Made by a program: the position numbers and the translations under genes. The notes beneath the pieces were generated by a model, which was not told where the DNA came from, did not search any database, and was given only the letters and a program-made list of their open reading frames with translations. Positions 55,837 to 64,000 of a stretch of DNA of 64,000 bases are shown one piece after another. Positions within the stretch are counted from its first letter, which is position 1, and every line of letters starts with the position of its first letter. Source of the stretch: Desarmillaria ectypa (Eukaryota > Basidiomycota > Agaricomycetes > Agaricales > Physalacriaceae); NCBI GenBank assembly GCA_030407005.1, contig JAUDYN010000007.1, positions 3,348,001 through 3,412,000 of the forward strand, in the 5' to 3' direction.

Positions 55837-58800
55837 GACAAGGTCACGCCGTATAAGAATAACGTACTGATAATCAAATAATCAGCATCTGAAAACGTGG
55901 ACAGCAGAAGGAGATGATAGGCTCAAATTCGGAGAAGGATATTTCTCCTCCGCCCAGACAGGACACAGACGAGAATAGTTCACTTACTCACGGATTATTA
56001 TGAAGACAAGAGAATGTTTTCAAAGGAAGACAACAATTGTTCTCTTTACTATTTTCCTTGATGAGAAACGCGTTTGATGTCCGTACATTCTACACGTTTT
56101 ATGATGTGCTTATAGAGAGGGTTAATCGGAGTTTTCCTTCAAGATATCTGGCTTGTATATGTTTGACCTAGACGGGGACCAGCTCGTCATGTGCTGGACA
56201 TGATAAGAGTCGCCCTTGATAATGAAATGGGAGACGCTTCGAGCAGCGAACGTTTCTGATGGCATGTCGGCCCTTTCAGACGTCGTACAGAAAAGAGATT
56301 TTCATAGCTACCGAGCGTCGCTTTCTAAAAAAAAAACCTTGTTCATTTCATCCAAAGTTGCAACGAGGCAAACGCACGATATTTTTGGAACCAAGAAGCT
56401 CTGTTTGCGAAGACTAAGCGATGAAGATGCACCAAGGTGCCACGATGGCGTATCTTGGTGAAAAATGTGACTCCTTGTCCACGAAGAAAAGTAGATACAC
56501 TCTTCCAATCTTCCATCTTCAGTGATTAGACGCGCTACTGTAATGAACGTGCATATGTCTGAAGAGATACAATCCCTGGTCCTAAAACCTCAATCTGGGA
56601 TCTATGCGAAGAAGAAAGATGTGAATTTGGTATCGATATGCGGCATTTCGTACAGTGATCCGTCATTGTGCCGCAGCTAACCTACTGACTTTCACTATCA
56701 GTAGAACATCTCAGAGCATTGTTAAAAATAGTTGCTCCTCTCAGATTGTTCAGAGGGCTCCGAGGGCCGACAAAAGGTAACCATGTTCTCGTTGCTGGTA
56801 TGCACGATGTAAATATTCAATATTATGAGAAACAAAAAGAACAAGTAAGATAGCTAGCAAGTGATCCTGACTGAAAGAGAGAAAGACAAACTCAGCGCCT
56901 CCCACGCCACTTACGCGTTAAGCTTATCACGTGAATTCCGTCTCGGGCCGGCCTCAGTCTGCTTTCCCAGACTTTGTAGTACCTTCGTTAGTACGGTTAT
57001 CCACTTCTGGAGCCTTAATCGTACATAACGATGATTCTTCAGGGAGAACTCAATTTATGTGTTTCTCAAGCTAGTGCCAGCTGGAATAGATTCCCCACCA
57101 TGTTGACCCACGGCCTTTCCAAAGACCTCAGGCAACTCTCACCAAGCCATTGAGCTCGAGAAAGATGATGCTGAGCCTGTGAACAGAGCTTGCGAGTATT
57201 AAAGAACTCCAAATTGTCTCCAAAAGTGAGCACCTAGGTCCAACATGGAAAATGGGCGTTGAACATTGGAAAGGTGCACCTAAGGCTCCATCATCACCAC
57301 ATATCAGAGGATAAGAAAATGCAGGGCGCCACGCTCTGGCAGAGTAGCTACATAAAATTCAAGATAGGGAAATCGGTCAACCTTTCCTGATGGGCAAATG
57401 CATTTTTTTCAGTAGTTATAGGGGAACCGAAAGTACATTTCCTCCAGTGAATATAGGGCTGTCTTTTATGTCGTAACCAAATGATAGGAACCACGTGCAT
57501 CGTCTCTTGATTATATTCTCCCATGCATCCTGTCAATCTGATCCCATCCCTGGCTCATATTAAAATAATCTTGTATTATTAAATAAGTAGATACATGGGG
57601 TTAAAAGAATATATATAGTCATTCAAAATACAAATAAAATATGCGCCGGTGGGCACGCATGCTGTCGCCATCGCCCACTGACCTCGCTTGCACCCTCCCA
57701 CTTGCACCCATCCCCTTCTGCACCTCCTCCTTCCACTCCATTCCTCAGCCAACATTTTTCATGACCATGCTTGATCGTCGAAGCCTCCTCACCCTTCACG
57801 CTGTCGCTGTCGAGGCTGTGTTCATCGTGCCGGTGGCATATGGTGAATGAAAGAAGCAGAAGAGAAGTGGCACAGCCACTCGATCGCTCTGCGGTGTCAC
57901 GGACCGGAGCGATTGAGCGAGCAGAATGCATGCTTGGGATGCATCCCCTGCTCTATTCCTGCCTTCACAAGCCTCTGACATCATTAGAATATAATATCAT
58001 AGTGATATATGATATATTCATATTATTTTCGATATGTGCAATCCATCCCAACCTTGAATTAATTCCCATTTTATGGTTGATAAATCGCATTTTTGGGCAT
58101 TTCCTAGCACATACCCATTTTATGCAGTTCAATGTACCATCATCAAAATCCGGATAGGTTGTATATGCAATATTATGCATCATATTGTCCAAACAAAGTA
58201 TCTGATCTACAGCAATCTGTTCAGGTAAACCTCATTCATCTGACTGAAATAAACCTATGTCAGGGTCTCGGGGCAGGTACAGTCTGAGATATAGACTACA
58301 TATGCTACTCAGAAGAAGTGCAGGCCAGACTTTTATTGGCTCTGTATTCTCATTTGAATGTGTACTGTAGGATAAAGAATGTGGGCACTTACTTTTGACA
58401 TTGTAATTTATATTTGTCTTTAAATCAGATAGAAGTTAGGGATAACAAAACTAGATACAACATATGAGTAGTAATAGACATCATCTATTAAATTTCGGGG
58501 GCTGGAAGAGCTTCATGACTGTACAATTGCGACCCATTAGTCAGAGCAACCGATTTAGGTTTGTCCGGCAAATCCCGGAAACAAACGTGAAATTGACGCG
58601 AAATGGTGTTTTTTTACTATTCATGCATCCGTCAATTGGAAAAGACTATAATAGAGTCATGATATATTACATGAGTGCATATTTTATATAAAATAAAATA
58701 TATCATCCACTCCCCCAAAAATTTGGCCCGCTTTCAGAAATTCCAAGCCTACCAGATTGGGAATGCTATATTCCCACGGTAGGCACATCCAAGTGCATGC

Positions 58801-59307
58801 CAATGCATTCAACAAAAATATGCTGCAGGTGGGCGTGGAGCAGAACTATTATATTGAATATTATTTCCAGGCCCATTTTCTTTTTGGACCCAGGGAATGA
58901 GTGGGAGGGCGGGAAAGCGTGGGAGATTATATACCAATCAGGTACCCTTGCACGTGCACTGATGACATAGCTGAGAGGGAAGGGACTGATGGGATTGTTG
59001 TGAGATTGACGCATGCGCCGGATGAACAGAGACTCATACAACCAGAATGTATCAGAGACTGATAAAAATAGAAAGTCAAAGTGCATCTGTCAGGCAGCCG
59101 GTGGGGTCAAGGGCGCATACAATGGCCGAAAGGTCATCCAAAATGCGTTTTACTGAAAACACATCAAATATAAATACATATTTACAGGTCCCTATAATTT
59201 GGGCTAATACATGAGAGTTGAATGAGTATGAGTTAAAACCTGAGTCATAAGCGAGGATGTCCGAAAGCTGAGTTCCAACGACCAAGAGGGATCCATAAGG
59301 GTGCTAA
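55837..59307. other. AT-rich gene-poor tract with a GC-rich island
   Basis: No gene recognised. 57640-57960 is a GC-rich island (CGCCGGTGGGCACGCATG...) inside AT-rich sequence, and 58780-59110 is another mixed block. The second ends near the truncated LTR and could be old element-internal sequence. Confidence 0.35.
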
Positions 59308-59625
59308 CAAGCACTAGGCGTAGTCAGGAAACAAGGAGATTGGCAAGCGCTAGGCATAAACGATCAGATGTTTAGTTCACACAATGAAGTGGAGTTGAAG
59401 ATGAGTTGATTAACCTCAAGATCTCCCAATACAATGGTATGGATAGTGTTTACATACTATATTGAGTCATTATTGTTCTATAAGGTTCCGTGGTATTCTA
59501 GTATCAGTGAGAAGAATAGAGAAATTATGAGAAAGTGTTGATAGCCCGAGGTCAAGGCCGAGAAGACCGAGAGCAGGCATGTGTTGACTCATGTACAATC
59601 TGGCGAAGACCTGATATCCATAACA
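59308..59625 (-). mobile_element. Truncated, diverged LTR of the same family
   Basis: Same orientation as the array. It begins within the motif array (CAAGCACTAGGCGTAGTC, then CAAGCGCTAGGCATAA), runs through the block TTAGTTCACACAATGAAGTG and the GAGAAGAATAGAGAAA segment, and ends ATCCATAACA, matching ATCCATGACA of the array LTR. The ORF-distal half (about 330 bp) is missing. It is older than the array, with many substitutions. Confidence 0.85.
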
Positions 59626-61586
59626 TAACGACACCGTCTGATATCAATATACGTGCATATGACTTCTGGATCTATGTGCTCCTCAATTTTGCACCTTTGA
59701 GAGTCAAATGTCCGAAGACGACATTTCGCTAGCAGTGTGGTAACGACAGTCTGCTGATATACATTACCTGTTCATTAGCTAATTATGAATGAACTTCGAT
59801 GGATTTTACGCCACACGAAATATTCTTCTGGGATCGGCGAGGTATCACGTTTCCTACTTATGTATTTTCGCTTCCATTATCCCAGGAATGTCCCCCATGC
59901 AATGCAGGAAACTGAACATATTTCTTTTAGAATAGCGCGGTAGTGCCTACCTCATTTATATTTTACAATTGCAATATTTCTGAGGCAGCTCTCATTTTTG
60001 GAGCAGCCAGTCACAAACCTTTATATTTGCGTTCCAAATTTACGCACTCCTTCCACTCTCGCTTCTATGACGGTTGCTGCACTGTCGCTCATCAGAAAGG
60101 ATGCAACACGTCTGCCTCCTTCCATTATAATTTCTTACAGTTACATGATAGATGGCGTCACATATCAGGGTGTAGTGTTTATCCTGCATCTGAAAGAAAG
60201 ACTCAGCAGCATTCTCTAAGTCAATCTCAGAAGTTGGGTGTTCTTGAACGTGATTCATCTGTGAGGTCTCGACCTGTCGGCCACAGACCGTAGACGACTG
60301 ACAGTTCCAACGGACGGATCCAAATGACCGCACATTACCTCGTGAGCAAACGTTGTCGGTGATACGAAGAGAGAAGCTAAAATCGCGCTGTATACAGAAG
60401 TGTCATAAGGTCAGGCCTTGCCGTTGTCCCTCGGACTGTCCTGCTTCCTTTTCACAGCGTTGATTAGGTGGCACCACGGGAGTATCGATTAATTTGTTTT
60501 CGGATAAGTACTGAGCTAAGTGGAAATTTACTGCTGCTAATGTCCTGGCTTTATACAAAGGCCCTCTTCACATCATGTGAAGCTTTCCCCTGTAGCGTGT
60601 ATCGATGATGGTTCACTGACAGTTCTACTTAGGGCTGAGCTAAGAATACAGATAAAGCTAGACGTGTCACACAGCAACCATAAAAACATCTATAGGTCGT
60701 CCGCGTCGTGCAGAAAACAGCAACGTGCAACATGTGACGCGACACGACACGACGATAGTCACGTGCGGAAAAAATAGTGGATGAACCGGGCCGATTCACC
60801 GCCCTTCCCTCCCATTCTGATCAAAGCGGGTGCCGGGCATTGCTTAGCAACAGCGTACTGGTGCAATGCTCGAACACTTCAGTACTTGTCAAAAGTATCC
60901 TTCTTTCTCTTCAGTTCCAAGTAAATCTCATTTGATACCAGCGAGGCCCGAATTCTGTCCAATTCCTGGCTCATGCGACATGCAGCGTCGACATTCATTA
61001 CAACCAAGCGATAGTCACAGGTTGGAATTTTCACGGTAAGTAGATAAATTTGTATGAAGCAGAAAGATATATAACTTTATGAACAAACGTGCGTATTCGC
61101 AGTTTATATACACATCTTTATTCTTAGGACACCTTTCCAGGCTGTTCGAGAGGTCTCAGAAGGTACGCGAGTACTATGAATTCTTACACCATGGTTTTGC
61201 GATTCGAAGCAGTATCGTCAACATTGAACGGCACTTATAAGGCCAGAAGATTCGGGGAACTGCGCCACGTTCTTGTTGCGTTCACGCGGCATTCATCTCC
61301 TCCTTCTTCCGTTTGGACGCTCTGCTCTAGATAATTTACCAAGCACGTCAGACTACACTGGCCATACAGAATCCTTCCTGACCAGATGACCATTCTTTTA
61401 GGTGCGAACTCCCTTCCAGCTCCGGTATTGGTATATGCCATTCAAAAATCGCGTCATTCTGACAGATGAGGGATTTTTGGTGCACCGATGACTGCATCTG
61501 CTCGAGAAGATCACGCGTATATGGGTGGGGTAGGCTCCGCGACACGCTTGCATCTGAAGTACCCTTCTGGGTTTACCTATGAATCG
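59626..61586. other. Intergenic, no gene seen
   Basis: ORFs at 59943-60293 and 61348-61694 show no family-like content. The latter overlaps the promoter of the transporter. Confidence 0.4.
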
Positions 61587-61593
61587 TATATAA
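61587..61593 (+). promoter_or_regulatory. TATA box of the transporter gene
   Basis: TATATAA 69 nt before the chosen ATG at 61662; it supports a start there rather than further upstream. Confidence 0.55.
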
Positions 61594-61661
61594 GGATGAA
61601 GAGACGCCCTTTCCTTACCCACCGACACATTGAACGATATCCTTATTCTCCACGAACAGTA

Positions 61662-63724
61662 ATGGACCAAAATGACTCGTGTCTGTCTTTTCATCCCACC
61701 GTGTTGCCGTCACTCATCAATATTTCTTTTCAGATCAAAACTCTCAGTTTTTGGATAACGGTCTACCATCTGTAACCAACACTTTGGCTTCGATGTACGA
61801 AGAGGAAAACATACCAGTCGCAAGGAACGGCTTCCAGTACTCGCAGAATACCGCGGACCAGCAAAAAGGTCTTTCTGAAACTTTCTACCAAGAGGCTCTC
61901 CTCACCCCTAGAACGTTTCCAGACCCATTTACTCTTCCATCTCCGATGGCAAAAATAAACGACCGAACGCCTCTCTTACGCCCAGCGGTCTTTTCGCCTG
62001 ACATCGACCAACAAGTTCCGCTTCCAAGATACTTTCTTTCTGGATCCCGTGACACACCTACCGTGTCATCTGATGCGTCGATCGCATCTTTCAATCCCAG
62101 AGGGAAAAGCACTTTTGGCCAAACCGTAAAGTCCTGTCTACAGAATGTATGATGTGAACTTATGCGCTTCCTTACAGCTATTTAATTCCATCGCAGTCTT
62201 GCTGGGGGTTGGAATGCTAGCCCAGCCATTGGCATTTGCTTATGCCGGATGGGTGGCGGGAACAATTCTACTTGTTTCATTCGGCTTCATCAGTTGCTAC
62301 ACGTTCGTCTTACCTCCTCTCCCTGCGCCGCATCGAGACTGATGACCATTTGACCTATCAAAGTGCCAAAATCCTCGCCCGCATCATTTGCTCTGAACCC
62401 CATTTGAAGCTCTACACGGACATCGGGCGAAGAGCGTTTGGTACACGTTCGACTCTGGTCATTAGCACCGCGTTCTTCCTCGAGCTTTTTTTGTTAAGGT
62501 CAGCTGCCCCTTTGTTTATGTCGTCAGGTTCATAACCTGTCATATTAGTGTGTTGTTGGTAACGCTTTACGCGGACTCCTTGGAATCATTGATCCCAGCG
62601 TACTCTTCTGTTACCTACAAACTCTTGGCTCTAGTGATGTAAATCATTTCTTCAACGCCCTGAGTTGTCCACTGACCAATGTTAGATTGATACCCACTCT
62701 ATTCTTCCCGCTATCCATCCTTTCGTATACGTCAGTATTGGGCATCGTTTCATTACTTTTGATCCTGGTGGTTGTATTCATCGATGGTGCTTCGAAGTCT
62801 GATGCACCCGGAAGCTTGTGGTCCCCCGCTGAGACGTCCCCAGTTATCGATGGCTGGAATCACCTTGGAAAGGCATTTGGTTTGTTTATGGCAGGGGTAG
62901 GGCGATAATATCGTTGGCTAGCATTTTCTGACTCCGGTGTTTAGTTTGCAGGACACGGAGTGTTACCTTCCTTGGTCCACGATATGGAGGACCCTTCCCA
63001 GTTTGATACCATGGCCAACTGGGCATTCGTACGCATTTCTCAACATGATCGTGAACATCGCTCACACCGTTACAGTTCTTCTCGACCTTCATTTATTTAT
63101 TAATTGGTGGCGCAGGATATCTTATGTTTGGGATGTCCGTTAGTGAGGAGGTGGGCCGATTGAATATCACAATTATCTGCGACTGATATAAAAAATTAGG
63201 TCAGTACAGACCTATTACTGACGCCCGGCTATAATGCCGTATTGAACGAGATTTGTTTGTGGATGCTCGTAGTCAGCCCATTGTGAGTATGACCTGTCTT
63301 TATGTGGATCCTAACCGACTTTCGGTTTCTTCCCCAGATCTAAATTCGCCTTGGTCGTACAGCCTGTGAGTACATTAAACGATGGGTATGACACCGGGAG
63401 CTAACTGATCTCCAGCTCAACGCGACAATTGAAAAGTTGTTCAAACCACAAGGCAAACCGACACGTCAGAATCTACGGCAGCGACTTTTGAACATTGCCC
63501 AGCGTCTATCGATTACTCTCCTGACAGTCGCCGTTTCAATCATAGTGCCTGACTTTGGACGAGTCACTGAATTGATGGGATCCTTCTCCGCCTTCTTAAT
63601 TGTTGTAATATGCCCCATCGGCGCAAAAATGGCTATTACACGCACATGTGGCTTCTTTGATGTTCTCGTGCTATGTGTGTCGGTTCTGATGGGGACATGG
63701 GGAACAATCACGGCATTTCTGTGA
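61662..63724 (+). CDS. Vacuolar-type amino-acid transporter (Aa_trans/AVT family), 11 exons
   Basis: Exons 61662-61680, 61734-62125, 62178-62302, 62364-62498, 62549-62638, 62686-62896, 62945-63028, 63076-63150, 63200-63282, 63338-63365 and 63416-63724; 516 residues. A 19-nt first exon (MDQNDS) and the TATA box upstream fix the start. The hydrophilic N-tail (about 140 residues, KINDRTPLLRP) is typical of AVT proteins. The core begins TLFNSIAVLLGVGMLAQPLAFAYAGW, the family signature, followed by about ten more membrane segments, including FAGHGVLPSLVHDMEDPSQF, YLLIGGAGYLMFG and TLLTVAVSIIVPDFGRVTELMGSFSA. It probably exports neutral amino acids across the vacuolar membrane. All junctions keep frame, so the gene looks intact. 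Confidence 0.93.
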
Positions 63725-63858
63725 CTTCTACCTACTCATTGCGTGAGCATTGTGGCCCGACATTCTACTAGCTTGTGTTAAAAATTTGTTTCCGTCCCTT
63801 TATTACGGTTACCACGATGATAAAACAGCATTAATCTATACTTTCCAACATTTGTCCC
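63725..63858. other. Short convergent intergenic region
   Basis: 134 bp between two stop codons of opposite genes, containing both 3' ends. Confidence 0.5.
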
Positions 63859-63999
63859 TTATGTCGAGTCCCACTCCTCCGAGAATGCCAGCCCGCTTTT
63901 TCTCAGGTCCCTCAGCCGTTGATGCGTTGCTGACGACAGATCGATGTGCCGCTCAAGCTTCCCGAGAGTGGCGCGTCCTAATGGAGTATCGCATCCTCT
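63859..63999 (-). CDS. 3' end of an unidentified gene, cut by the window edge
   Basis: An open minus-strand frame runs from the window edge for 46 codons to a TAA at 63859-63861. The product is charged and helical (LGKLERHIDLSSATHQRLRD, then KSGLAFSEEWDST at the C-terminus). Too little remains to name it. It is convergent with the transporter gene. Confidence 0.6.
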   Translation of the reverse strand, partial: RGCDTPLGRATLGKLERHIDLSSATHQRLRDLRKSGLAFSEEWDST

Positions 64000-64000
64000 A

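Noticed and set aside
1..64000. CRISPR arrays, operons, rRNA genes, replication origins
   Set aside because: The window is nuclear fungal DNA with spliceosomal introns; no direct-repeat/spacer array or rRNA-like sequence was seen.

Overview
This is a stretch of a filamentous fungal genome, almost certainly an agaricomycete basidiomycete (mushroom lineage). Genes carry many introns of about 47-75 nt with GTNNGT donors and CTNA-like branch points. The gene content fits that group: F-box/LRR proteins, a pectin methylesterase, a LigE-like (FuA-type) GST, an NmrA-like protein, a Kre9/Knh1-like secreted protein, a short copper-type metallothionein and an AVT-type amino-acid transporter. The density is low, with roughly 14-16 believable genes separated by long AT-rich stretches with decayed gene and transposon pieces. 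I rebuilt exon structures by hand by splicing canonical introns and testing whether the frame is kept and the protein family continues across each junction.

Layout. 1-9.7 kb: an F-box gene (2103-3335), a solo LTR (4928-5506) and two unrecognised ORFs. 9.7-15 kb: a small protein with a probable 1-nt frameshift, a DapA/HOGA-family aldolase with no ATG at the expected start, a new five-exon gene for a 100-residue secreted peptide (12794-13309), and a Kre9/Knh1-like secreted protein. 16.8-24 kb: an ARO8-like aminotransferase with two frameshifts, a 37-aa metallothionein, an APH-fold kinase-like protein lacking both catalytic Asp residues, and an intact GST. 26-34.9 kb: a small Cys protein, an 8-exon pectin methylesterase, an LRR/F-box-like gene, a broken paralogue of the GST and a LINE tail. 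35-40 kb: no gene seen. 40-43.5 kb: an NmrA-like gene and a decayed LRR gene.

44.6-51.7 kb holds the most striking object: LTR-internal-LTR-internal-LTR, period 3207 bp, bounded by a 5-bp CAGAC duplication. Each internal part has a PBS-like site, a polypurine tract and one intact 761-codon minus-strand ORF with no recognisable protease, RT, RNase H or integrase. Each LTR carries five spaced copies of a 15-bp motif. The older relatives at 4928-5506 and 59308-59625 show that this family has been active here for a long time.

53.4-64 kb: a seven-exon alpha/beta hydrolase, a 195-aa protein with weak HMG-box likeness, a long gene-poor AT-rich tract, an 11-exon amino-acid transporter, and the 3' end of a convergent gene cut by the window edge. 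There are no operons; neighbouring genes are independent. Several loci (aminotransferase, GST copy, LRR gene, LINE tail) show active gene decay.
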